DNA from: DASQGA01 sp035535315
Lineage (GTDB): Bacteria > Actinomycetota > Thermoleophilia > Gaiellales > Gaiellaceae
Reading direction: 5' to 3'
Assembly: GCA_035535315.1 (NCBI GenBank)
Contig: DATLQD010000185.1
Span: forward strand, 1 to 16,309
DNA length: 16,309 bases
The notes under the pieces are model-generated. The model did not search any database, had not been told where the DNA came from, and worked only from the letters and a program-made list of their open reading frames with translations. A program made the position numbers and the translations under genes. Shown here piece after piece: positions 7,377-13,586 of the stretch; the stretch's first letter is position 1; each line of letters opens with the position of its first letter.

Positions 7377-8039
7377 ATGCCGCGTCCCCAGTTCGCCACC
7401 GCCCGGTCGCCAGAGAGGCTCCAGCGCGAGCAAGATGACGTCCGACTCGTCATCCGCGCGCGGAACGGGGACGATGTCGCCCTCGACTCGCTAATCCGCC
7501 GTTACACCGGTTTCGTCCGGCTCAAGGCGAGCTCCTATTTCATCGCCGGCGGTGAGTCCGACGACCTGATCCAGGAGGGCCTGCTCGGCCTCTACAAGGC
7601 CGTTCGCGATTTCCGCTCCGACAAGGACACGTCGTTCCGGAGCTTCGCGGAGCTCTGCATCACGCGGCAGATCATCACGGCCATCAAGGCCGCGACGCGC
7701 TTCAAGCACGTTCCGCTGAACCAGTACGTGTCGTTCAGCCAGACACCCGCCGGCCAGGACGACTCGGATTGCACCCTCGGCGACGCGCTTCCGGGGCCGG
7801 GTATCGACGATCCTGCCATCTGCGTCATCTCGACCGAGGAGCTGCAGAGCCTCGTCTTCTGCCTCGGAACCGGTCTGTCGTCGCTCGAGAGCGATGCACT
7901 TCGCTGCTACATGGAGGGGCTCTCCTACGAGGAGATGGCAGTCGAGCTGGGCTGCGACACGAAGACGATCGACAATGCTCTTCAGCGCGTGAAGCGGAAG
8001 GTGCTCACACACCAGCAGAGTCGCCAGGTCCTGTCGTAG
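7377..8039 (+). CDS. sigH: RNA polymerase sigma factor, SigH/Spo0H type
   Basis: Sigma-70-family factor that directs RNA polymerase to its own promoter set. The 220-residue product closely resembles Bacillus SigH (about 218 residues): NGDDVALDSLIRRYTGFVRLKASSYFIAGGESDDLIQEGLLGLYKAVRDF covers region 2.1-2.2, FAELCITRQIITAIKAATR covers 2.3-2.4, and region 4 contains LSYEEMAVELGCDTKTIDNALQRVKRKVL as the helix-turn-helix for the -35. A strong ribosome site AGGAGGA lies eight or so bases before the ATG, unlike most genes here. The position after the yacP gene is the same as in Bacillus, supporting orthology. The target genes in this organism, where sporulation is not evident, are unknown. Confidence 0.92.
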   Translation: MPRPQFATARSPERLQREQDDVRLVIRARNGDDVALDSLIRRYTGFVRLKASSYFIAGGESDDLIQEGLLGLYKAVRDFRSDKDTSFRSFAELCITRQIITAIKAATRFKHVPLNQYVSFSQTPAGQDDSDCTLGDALPGPGIDDPAICVISTEELQSLVFCLGTGLSSLESDALRCYMEGLSYEEMAVELGCDTKTIDNALQRVKRKVLTHQQSRQVLS

Positions 8040-8103
8040 GCGCGCGGGCAGGGCGAGCCCGGCCCCGATGAGGGGTGGCGAAGCGATGTGTCAAGATTTG
8101 CCC

Positions 8104-8130
8104 CGAGAAAAATGCGTCGCATTTTTCTCG
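8104..8130. repeat. Perfect 13-bp palindrome, 1-base centre
   Basis: The arm CGAGAAAAATGCG (8104-8116) and its exact reverse complement (8118-8130) flank a single T. It is AT-rich in GC-rich surroundings. It lies 64 bases after sigH and 7 bases before tRNA-Thr. Folded as RNA it gives a stem with an A-tract on the 5' side and a U-tract on the 3' side, the shape of a bidirectional intrinsic terminator, though the GC core is short. As DNA it could be an operator: TTGCCC at 8098 and ATTTTT at 8121, 17 bases apart, could be a promoter lying across it. Confidence 0.6.
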
Positions 8131-8137
8131 ATACCAA

Positions 8138-8211
8138 GCCGGAGTAGCTCAGCTGGCCAGAGCGCGCGCCTTGTAAGCGCGATGTCGCGGGTTCGAATCC
8201 CGCCTCCGGCT
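8138..8211 (+). tRNA. tRNA-Thr (anticodon TGT)
   Basis: Complete cloverleaf. Acceptor GCCGGAG pairs with CTCCGGC, the D stem is GCTC/GAGC, and the anticodon stem CGCGC/GCGCG encloses the loop CTTGTAA with anticodon TGT, which reads ACA. The T stem GCGGG/CCCGC encloses TTCGAAT. The discriminator is T and CCA is not encoded, so it must be added after transcription. The next coding sequence begins only two bases later. In Bacillus a gene cluster of this type also leads on to secE and nusG; those genes are not present here. Confidence 0.97.
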
Positions 8212-8213
8212 CT

Positions 8214-8849
8214 ATGAAGCGACTGGCCCTCGTTCTGCTGGCTTTCGCCGTGTTCGTCCCGGCAGGGTCTGCGGCGCCCGAGTTCCAGGGGAGCGTGCAG
8301 CGAATTTCACCGCTGCTCCAGAGCCGGATGAGCTCGTGGCGGCCGGGCTGCCCCGTTCACATCAGGAATCTCCGCCTGCTGCGCGTCAGCCACTGGGGCT
8401 ACGACGGGGAGGTGCACCGGGGCCGTCTGATCGTCAACCGGTGGCAAGCCTGGCCGGTCGTCAGGGTCATGCGACGCCTGTACGCGATCCGGTTTCCGAT
8501 CCGGCGCATATGGCTCGTCGACGCCTACGGATCAAGCGACGACCGCTCTCTCGCCGCGAACAACACGTCCGCCTTCAACTGCCGCTTCGTGGCGGGCACG
8601 ACCCGGTGGTCGGAGCATGCGTACGGCCGGGCGATCGACATCAATCCCGTTCAGAACCCATACGTGTCCTCGAGCGGACACGTCTCGCCGCCCAGCGGAG
8701 CGGCCTACGTCGACCGCTCCAAGCGGGCCAAGGGAATGATTCATTCAGGCGACGCAGTCGTCCGCGCCTTCGCTGCGATCGGCTGGCACTGGGGCGGATA
8801 CTGGGCGTCTCCGACGGACTACCAGCATTTCTCCGCGACCGGCCGCTGA
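8214..8849 (+). CDS. Secreted M15-family peptidase (D-Ala-D-Ala carboxypeptidase type)
   Basis: Zinc peptidase expected to trim peptidoglycan stem peptides outside the membrane. A clear signal peptide, MKRLALVLLAFAVFVPAGSA, ends near residue 20-21. The M15 (VanY/M15C-like) core contains SEHAYGRAIDINPVQNPY with zinc ligands His135 and Asp142, IGWHWGGYW, and TDYQHF with the third ligand His205. The 211-residue length suits a single secreted domain without a wall-anchoring module. The ATG lies immediately behind tRNA-Thr, leaving no room for a ribosome site except within the tRNA acceptor arm. The mRNA is therefore likely made by processing of a tRNA-mRNA transcript and translated as a nearly leaderless message. 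Physiological substrate is inferred from the family. Confidence 0.9.
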   Translation: MKRLALVLLAFAVFVPAGSAAPEFQGSVQRISPLLQSRMSSWRPGCPVHIRNLRLLRVSHWGYDGEVHRGRLIVNRWQAWPVVRVMRRLYAIRFPIRRIWLVDAYGSSDDRSLAANNTSAFNCRFVAGTTRWSEHAYGRAIDINPVQNPYVSSSGHVSPPSGAAYVDRSKRAKGMIHSGDAVVRAFAAIGWHWGGYWASPTDYQHFSATGR

Positions 8850-8873
8850 TGGGAATGCCGGGGGCGCCAGATT

Positions 8874-8896
8874 CGTTCTCAAAGGTAATGAGAACG
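8874..8896 (+). promoter_or_regulatory. Inverted repeat over the start of the coiled-coil gene
   Basis: The 8-base arms CGTTCTCA (8874-8881) and TGAGAACG (8889-8896) are perfect complements around the seven-base loop AAGGTAA. The loop holds the only ribosome-site-like sequence (AAAGG), and the start codon ATG at 8888 straddles loop and stem. It could be an RNA hairpin tuning translation or a DNA operator. Confidence 0.5.
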
Positions 8897-9154
8897 CCAA
8901 CTGACATCCGTAGAGATCTCGCCCAGGCCACAGAGCGCCGGGCCGAGATTTGGGAAGACCTGTCCGACCAGCATGACGCGGTCAAGTCCGCGCAGGCGGC
9001 CGAGCTCTCCGAGCTGATCGAGGAGCTCTGGAACGAGCTGCGACGTGCCCAGGTGCACGCCCGCTTCGGTCCTGCCGACGAGATCATCGCTCGCGCCCGG
9101 GCAGAGGACCGACTCGATCGTGAATCCGAGCGGCGCTACATCCGCGCTGCCTAG
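8888..9154 (+). CDS. Small charged, helical protein, unknown function
   Basis: I do not recognise a family. The 88-residue product starts MRTPTDIRRDLAQ and is almost entirely charged helix: residues 10-55 (ERRAEIWEDLSDQHDAVKSA... ELSELIEELWNELRRAQ) fit a coiled coil or antiparallel helical hairpin. The C-terminus is Arg-rich (RAEDRLDRESERRYIRAA). There is no signal peptide, cysteine or membrane segment. Bias in the third codon position and amphipathic periodicity suggest a real gene. The frame is open far upstream, but that part is a shadow of the preceding peptidase gene. The start is chosen because AAAGG precedes the ATG. A perfect inverted repeat covers this start. Confidence 0.65.
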   Translation: MRTPTDIRRDLAQATERRAEIWEDLSDQHDAVKSAQAAELSELIEELWNELRRAQVHARFGPADEIIARARAEDRLDRESERRYIRAA

Positions 9155-9289
9155 GGCAACCGTGAGCGCATCGGTGCTGCACCGGCGTGACGGCGCCCGG
9201 CGAGCTCTGCGCCGGCAGCGTCGAGTCGCCCGTCGTTCACCTCGACGGCGACCTCGTAGGATCGTTTGAATCGGCGGTGGCCGATCGAG

Positions 9290-9304
9290 CGCCGCTAAGC
9301 GGCG
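9290..9304 (-). terminator. GC-rich hairpin at the end of the Cys-rich gene
   Basis: CGCCGCT and AGCGGCG are perfect arms with one central base; they cover the TAG stop of the reverse-strand gene. There is no T-tract on either side, so termination is uncertain. Confidence 0.25.
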
Positions 9305-9543
9305 AGCGGATCGGCGCCGTCGATGCGGTCGGCGGCCAGCGGCATCAGGTAGCCGCAGCGTCGGCAGACCACGAGAACCACGGGCACCTCGTCTTCCACG
9401 CCGTCGCATGCCTCGAGTCCGCAGAGGTGCTTCGCAACGCTCATGCGGTCGACGGCTCGACAGAGTGGACACGAGACCACGTAGCGCCCCAGGTGTGCCT
9501 CGACAGCGGCGACGTCGATGCTTCCTGAAAGAGTTGCGCTCAT
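9295..9543 (-). CDS. Small Cys-rich putative zinc-binding protein
   Basis: The family is not recognised. From ATG 9543 the product has 82 residues. Cysteine pairs CPLC (residues 25 and 28) and CRRC (60 and 63), with further Cys41 and Cys46 in between, suggest a zinc-ribbon or rubredoxin-like knuckle fold. VVLVVCRRCGYLMPL resembles the second half of a zinc ribbon. The frame is open for 20 more residues to an ATG at 9603, but those residues are not conserved-looking and would run through the promoter region of the divergent glycosyltransferase. No membrane segment or signal is present. The function cannot be deduced; such small proteins are often nucleic-acid or protein binding. Confidence 0.65.
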   Translation of the reverse strand: MSATLSGSIDVAAVEAHLGRYVVSCPLCRAVDRMSVAKHLCGLEACDGVEDEVPVVLVVCRRCGYLMPLAADRIDGADPLAA

Positions 9544-9614
9544 GGAATAGGTGTAGCGCGGGTGGTGAAGTACGGCGACCCCCGTTTGGGCTATCCCTGA
9601 CAAGAGTCAAAATC

Positions 9615-10640
9615 ATGCGGATTCTTCTTGTTTCATCGATGTTTCCTGGGCATGAGGAGCCGGACTACGGCGTCTTTGTGAAGCAGATCGCGGACGCGCT
9701 CGAGGCTCGCGGGCACGAGATCTCATACGCCGTTTCCGATCGCAGGTCCGGAGGGCTGGGAAAGCACGCTCGCCTCACGGGTCGCGCGTTGCGCGCGGCG
9801 CGCGGCTTTCGCCCGGACGTCGTCTACGCGCACTACCTCGTTCCGGCGGGGCTTGCCGCGGCGGCCGCGGCGCGGCTCGCCGGTACCGGCCTGGTGCTGA
9901 CTGCTCATGGCCGGGACGTCAGAAACGTGGACGGGATCAGGGGCGTGCGGAGGCTGACGGCGCTCGCCGTGGGACGGGCGAACACGGTTGTCGCCGTCTC
10001 CGACTACCTACGTCGCGAGCTGGCCCGGAAGCTTCCCGGCCTGGAAGACCGGATCGAGGTGATCGACAGCGGCGTCGACCTGGACCGCTTCTGCGGGCGC
10101 GACGCGACGGAGGCCCGAGGACAGCTCGGCTGGCAGGGAGAGGAGCCGTTCTATCTCTGCGTTGGGCGGCTCGACGAGCGAAAGAACGTCCTTCGTTTGG
10201 CCGAGGCTTTCGAACGTCTGGGTCGGGGAAGCCTCGCTTTCGTCGGCGATGGTCCTTTGCGACCGTCCCTCGAGGGCCGCCCCGGAGTACGTCTGATCGG
10301 CCGCGTTTCGCACGACGATGTTGCCACCTGGATCTCCGCCTGCGATGTCCTCTGCCAGCCGAGCCTGGTGGAGCCGTTCGGGCAGGCGCTGCTCGAGGCG
10401 ATGGCGAGCGAGCGCTCCGTCGTCGCGACCAAGGTCGGAGGGCCACCTGAGTTCGTGAGCGCCGAGTCAGGCGTCCTGGTCGACCCGCTGAGCGTCGAGG
10501 CGATCGCCGACGGGCTTCGCCGGGCCGCGGAGCTCCCCCGACCGAATCGCTCCGCGCGCGCTGCCGCTTCGGCGCACGACGTCCGGCTTCAGGCCGAGCG
10601 CATCGAAGCGGTGCTGAAGCGGGCAGCGGCGGCACAATAG
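9615..10640 (+). CDS. GT4-family glycosyltransferase
   Basis: Retaining GT-B glycosyltransferase that probably moves a sugar from a nucleotide donor to a lipid or glycan acceptor at the inner face of the membrane. The 341-residue product begins MRILLVSSMFPGHEEPDYGVFVKQ, a glycine-rich acceptor-domain start. VYAHYLVPAG, VLTAHGRDV and VVAVSDYLRRE lie in the N-terminal domain. The donor domain has YLCVGRLDERKNV, FVGDGP, and the E-x7-E motif EPFGQALLE at 253-261, followed by VVATKVGGPPEFV. The ATG is chosen from the start of homology. Acceptor and sugar cannot be told. Only five bases separate it from the CDF gene, so the two are probably co-transcribed though functionally unrelated at first sight. 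Confidence 0.92.
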   Translation: MRILLVSSMFPGHEEPDYGVFVKQIADALEARGHEISYAVSDRRSGGLGKHARLTGRALRAARGFRPDVVYAHYLVPAGLAAAAAARLAGTGLVLTAHGRDVRNVDGIRGVRRLTALAVGRANTVVAVSDYLRRELARKLPGLEDRIEVIDSGVDLDRFCGRDATEARGQLGWQGEEPFYLCVGRLDERKNVLRLAEAFERLGRGSLAFVGDGPLRPSLEGRPGVRLIGRVSHDDVATWISACDVLCQPSLVEPFGQALLEAMASERSVVATKVGGPPEFVSAESGVLVDPLSVEAIADGLRRAAELPRPNRSARAAASAHDVRLQAERIEAVLKRAAAAQ

Positions 10641-10645
10641 CCCCA

Positions 10646-11557
10646 ATGCACTACGGCCACGATCACGGTCCAGCGGCCGACTCCGACCGGCGCCTTCTCA
10701 CCGTCTCCCTGGTGCTGATCCTCGCCTTCATGGTGGTGGAGGTCGTCTTTGCGGTCGCCTCGAGCTCGCTCGCCCTCCTGGCCGACGCCGGGCACATGCT
10801 GACCGACGCGGCCGCTTTGGGACTTGCACTCCTCGCGGCCTGGGCGGCGAAACTACCGGCGCGCGGTCGGTGGACGTTCGGCTTCGGCCGGGCCGAGATC
10901 CTCGCGGCCCAGACCAACGGGATCACGCTTGCTCTGATCGGAGTCTGGATCCTCTTCGAGGGCATTCGTCGCCTGCTCGAGCCGCCCGAGGTGCGCGGCG
11001 GGATCGTTTCGATCGTCGCCCTGGCCGGCATCGCAGTCAATCTCGGGGTGCTCGCGCTCCTCTCACGTGCCCGTAGGGACAGCCTGAACGTTCGCGGCGC
11101 CTATCTCCACATCGCGACCGACCTGGCCGCGTTCGCCGGGACGGCCCTCGCCGGTGGGCTCATCCTCCTCACCGGCTGGGATCGGTTCGACCCCGTGGCC
11201 TCGCTGCTCGTGGCCGGCCTCATGTTCCTGGGGAGCTACACGCTGCTGAAGGAGTCGGGCCGTATCTTCCTCGAGGCGGCCCCTGAGTCTGCGCCACCGG
11301 CGGACGTGGGCCGGGCGATCGCGGAGCACCCCGGTGTGGTGGAGACGCATGACCTGCACGTCTGGACGGTCACGAGTGGCTTTCCTGCCCTGTCCGCCCA
11401 CGTGCTGGTGGAGCCCGGCGGGGACTGCCACCGGATCCGACTCGAGCTCGAGAATCTTCTCCGCGAGCGCTTTGGGCTCGACCACACGACCCTTCAGGTG
11501 GAGCACGTCGGCGTGCAGAGCGGTCTCGAGATCGCGCGCCGGTCCCGCCCCGACTGA
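10646..11557 (+). CDS. czcD: Cation diffusion facilitator (CzcD/ZnT-like metal efflux)
   Basis: Proton-coupled exporter of zinc or a similar divalent metal. The 303-residue product starts with a His-rich tip (MHYGHDHG) and has six membrane segments. The transport site is intact: DAGHMLTD in TM2 (His50 and Asp54) and HIATD in TM5 (His155 and Asp159), the HxxxD/HxxxD arrangement typical of zinc-selective CDFs. The cytoplasmic domain from residue 215 on contains VVETHDLHVWTVTSG and LSAHVLVEPGGDC, the usual dimerising metal-binding fold, and ends with TTLQVEHVG. It follows the glycosyltransferase after five bases, with no ribosome site. Metal specificity is inferred from the family. Confidence 0.93.
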   Translation: MHYGHDHGPAADSDRRLLTVSLVLILAFMVVEVVFAVASSSLALLADAGHMLTDAAALGLALLAAWAAKLPARGRWTFGFGRAEILAAQTNGITLALIGVWILFEGIRRLLEPPEVRGGIVSIVALAGIAVNLGVLALLSRARRDSLNVRGAYLHIATDLAAFAGTALAGGLILLTGWDRFDPVASLLVAGLMFLGSYTLLKESGRIFLEAAPESAPPADVGRAIAEHPGVVETHDLHVWTVTSGFPALSAHVLVEPGGDCHRIRLELENLLRERFGLDHTTLQVEHVGVQSGLEIARRSRPD

Positions 11558-11562
11558 ATCTA

Positions 11563-11591
11563 TCGAAATCCTCCTCTTTCTGAGCTAATGT
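11563..11591 (+). promoter_or_regulatory. Possible promoter of the receiver gene
   Basis: TCGAAA (11563-11568) and TAATGT (11586-11591) stand 17 bases apart, putting the transcription start near 11598, two bases before the second possible ATG (11600). If correct, the true protein start is 11600 rather than 11588. Alternatively, the 11588 start is preceded by GAGCTA like other starts in the window. Confidence 0.35.
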
Positions 11592-11983
11592 CAGCTTTAA
11601 TGGCCGCCGGCACAGTACGGGTTCTAATCGTGGATGATCATGACCTCTTCGTCGACGCGCTACGGGCGCTGCTCGAGACAGAGCAGGGGATCGACGTGGT
11701 CGCGACGGCGCCCAACGGCCTCGAAGCCGTCGAACGCGTGGTGGAGCTAGAGCCCGAGGTGGTCTTAATGGACGTCAGCATGCCGGTGCTCGACGGATTC
11801 GAGGCCACGCGCGCCATCCGGAAGCGTGCTCCGAGTACCCGCGTCCTCTTCGTTACAGGCTCGAACGCGGAGGAGGACCTCGAACGGGCGCGCGAGGTGG
11901 GGGCCACCGGCTACATCAGCAAGGACAAGATCGCGGCCGAGCTCGTGGCGGCCATCCGCGGAGCGGCCGGATCCGACGGGTAG
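11588..11983 (+). CDS. Receiver-only (single-domain) response regulator
   Basis: CheY-like phosphoreceiver domain with no output domain: 131 residues, or 127 if translation starts at ATG 11600. The key residues are present: Asp16 and Asp17 (VLIVDDHDLF), phosphorylation site Asp62 (VVLMDVSMPVLDG), Thr90 (VLFVTGS) and Lys112 (GYISKDKI). The body resembles the NarL/FixJ receiver type, but the protein ends right after the last helix (LVAAIRGAAGSDG) where a LuxR-type helix-turn-helix would follow. No frameshifted output domain is seen downstream, since secG follows after 23 bases. No histidine kinase lies in the window. It probably acts by protein-protein contact or as a phosphate relay; the partner is unknown. 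Confidence 0.88.
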   Translation: MSALMAAGTVRVLIVDDHDLFVDALRALLETEQGIDVVATAPNGLEAVERVVELEPEVVLMDVSMPVLDGFEATRAIRKRAPSTRVLFVTGSNAEEDLERAREVGATGYISKDKIAAELVAAIRGAAGSDG

Positions 11984-11994
11984 AGGGTTCTAGC

Positions 11995-12000
11995 TATCCT
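11995..12000 (+). promoter_or_regulatory. Probable -10 box of a leaderless secG promoter
   Basis: TATCCT fits TANNNT and ends exactly six bases (GAGCCT) before the secG GTG. No ribosome site is present. The -35 region is not convincing. Confidence 0.5.
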
Positions 12001-12006
12001 GAGCCT

Positions 12007-12225
12007 GTGCTCGGAGTCGTTGCGGCTTTCCACGTCCTCGTTTCGATCTTCATGGTCGTGCTCGTCCTCATGCACTCGGGGCGAGACGCAGGGTTTGGAG
12101 GCCTTGGCTACACACCCGCCTCGCAGGGCGGCCAGCACATCGTCGAGCGCAACCTGACACGCCTGACGGTCGTGGTCGCAGCGATCTTCACGATCACCAC
12201 CATCGCCCTCTTCTACATGCTCTAG
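12007..12225 (+). CDS. secG: SecG, preprotein translocase subunit
   Basis: Small membrane subunit of the SecYEG channel that assists SecA-driven protein export. The 72-residue product shows the family layout: a first membrane helix at about 2-22 (VVAAFHVLVSIFMVVLVLMHSG), a cytoplasmic loop with the conserved glycine-rich stretch GLGYTPASQGGQHIVERNLTRLT, and a second helix near 50-70. The length is normal. Translation starts at GTG, with a -10-like box placed for leaderless transcription. The TAG stop overlaps the TAG stop of the convergent tldE gene in the tetramer CTAG, leaving no room for a separate terminator. Confidence 0.93.
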   Translation: MLGVVAAFHVLVSIFMVVLVLMHSGRDAGFGGLGYTPASQGGQHIVERNLTRLTVVVAAIFTITTIALFYML

Positions 12226-13586
12226 AGGCCGGGCCCGGAGCCGGTTCCGACCACGGTGAAAGCCTCTGTAGCCACCGCCGGCACCAGGGATCCGAACGGA
12301 TACCGGTCTCCGTAGAAATCGCTTCCGTTCACGAGCGTCACGTCCCGCCCCAGGCCTAGCAGCGACGCAGCGAGCGCCGGGAACGACGTAGTGAAGCGCA
12401 GGTTGGCGAGCGGCTCCGTCACGCGGCCGCCCTCGATCCGGAACGTGCCGTCTCGCGTCATGCCGGTGATCAAGCCCTCCCGCGGGTCTACGAGGTTCAC
12501 GTAGTGGAGCCGGGTCACGTAGATGCCGTCGCCGACCAGCTCGGCGAGCTCGTCCACGCCCGCGGTACCGCCGGGTACGGAGAGGTTGAAGGGGACCGGG
12601 CCAAAGGACTGTGCCGGAGGAGCCAGCGCGTGGCCGGTCGACTCGCGACCCGCCTGCGCTGCGGTACGCCGGTCCCAGACGACGTCGTTCGCGACGCCGC
12701 TCTCGACGATCGCGACCCGCTGCTTCGGCACCCCCTCGAAGTCGAAGGCCTTAGGGAGGCCGCGGGGGTCACCGCCGTCGTCGTAGAGCGAGAATGCCGG
12801 GTGGAAGAGTTTCTCGCCGACTCGACCCGAGAGGAAGCTTCTCCCTTCCAGGAGCGCGAGAGCCCCCAGCGAGCTGTACGCGAAGTACCAGAGAAGCTCC
12901 GCGAACGCGTAGGGCTCCAGCACGGCGCGATACGTCCCGGGCTCGAGGTCGTGAGCGCCGGTCGTTCGCGCTGCTTTCTCCGCCGCTTCGTGCGCGACGC
13001 GGGCAGGATCGATCTCGCCGGCCTTCCAGGATGTGGCCTCGGCGTAGCCGGAACAGCTCTCGGAAGCGGCGAGCGCCAGGACCGTCGCGTCCGTCATCGT
13101 CTGGGAGACCGAAAGCCCGGTCGTCGAGGCCACGCCGAGCTCGGTAACTCCGCTCGTGTAGTAGCCGTAGAGGCCGAGATCGCCGGTTGCCTCGATCGCC
13201 GACCAGGCCCGCTCGGCCTGGTCGGACGGGCCCTCCGTGCTGGTCTCCTCGTCGAACCCGTCCACGGCCGGCGCTTCGATCGGTGGCTGGAGCCCCGGGA
13301 AGCCGGGATCGGTCGGTGCCCGGTCGGCGATCGCGGCGGCACGCCGAGCTGCCTCCGCGAGGCCTTCGTCGTCGGTGCGGTTCGTGCTGGCGCATCCAAC
13401 CCGCCCCTCGCGCGCGACGCGGACTGTCACCGACTCGTCGACGATCAGGGTCGGCTGGTGCACGACCGAGTCGGCGAAGCGCGCGAAGCCGGACCGCTGT
13501 GCCTGGACCAGCGCATCGGCCTCGTCCCCTTCGGTTGCACGGCACGCGCGCTCGGCGAGCTCGAGCGCCCTCGACGAGTCGCTCAC
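12222..13586 (-). CDS. tldE: TldE/PmbA-family protein (inactive partner of TldD)
   Basis: Second subunit of the TldD-TldE metalloprotease, which in E. coli trims unfolded or modified peptides such as microcin B17 and degrades CcdA. The 454-residue product has the U62/PmbA fold signals: VTVRVAREGRVGCASTNR near the N-terminus, ATTTLxxG-like strands replaced by FEGVPKQRVAIVESGV, GLITGMTRDGTFRIEGGRVTEPLANLRFT, and the closing YPFGSLVPAVATEAFTVVGTG. It lacks the HExxxH zinc motif, as expected for TldE. The GTG start overlaps the tldD stop (GTGA), so the two are translationally coupled. The frame extends 38 codons further upstream, but that part is inside tldD and not homologous. Confidence 0.9.
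   Translation of the reverse strand: MSDSSRALELAERACRATEGDEADALVQAQRSGFARFADSVVHQPTLIVDESVTVRVAREGRVGCASTNRTDDEGLAEAARRAAAIADRAPTDPGFPGLQPPIEAPAVDGFDEETSTEGPSDQAERAWSAIEATGDLGLYGYYTSGVTELGVASTTGLSVSQTMTDATVLALAASESCSGYAEATSWKAGEIDPARVAHEAAEKAARTTGAHDLEPGTYRAVLEPYAFAELLWYFAYSSLGALALLEGRSFLSGRVGEKLFHPAFSLYDDGGDPRGLPKAFDFEGVPKQRVAIVESGVANDVVWDRRTAAQAGRESTGHALAPPAQSFGPVPFNLSVPGGTAGVDELAELVGDGIYVTRLHYVNLVDPREGLITGMTRDGTFRIEGGRVTEPLANLRFTTSFPALAASLLGLGRDVTLVNGSDFYGDRYPFGSLVPAVATEAFTVVGTGSGPGL

Noticed and set aside
8336..8887. Upstream extension of the small helical-protein frame into the peptidase gene
   Set aside because: This part overlaps the M15 peptidase in another frame and reads as Arg/Pro-rich nonsense. 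Only the part from ATG 8888 changes to a sensible helical composition.
9155..9294. Possible small gene between the helical protein and the Cys-rich gene
   Set aside because: Open frames on both strands have biased, non-protein-like composition and no ribosome site. I see only non-coding or spacer sequence here, apart from the short GC hairpin at its end.
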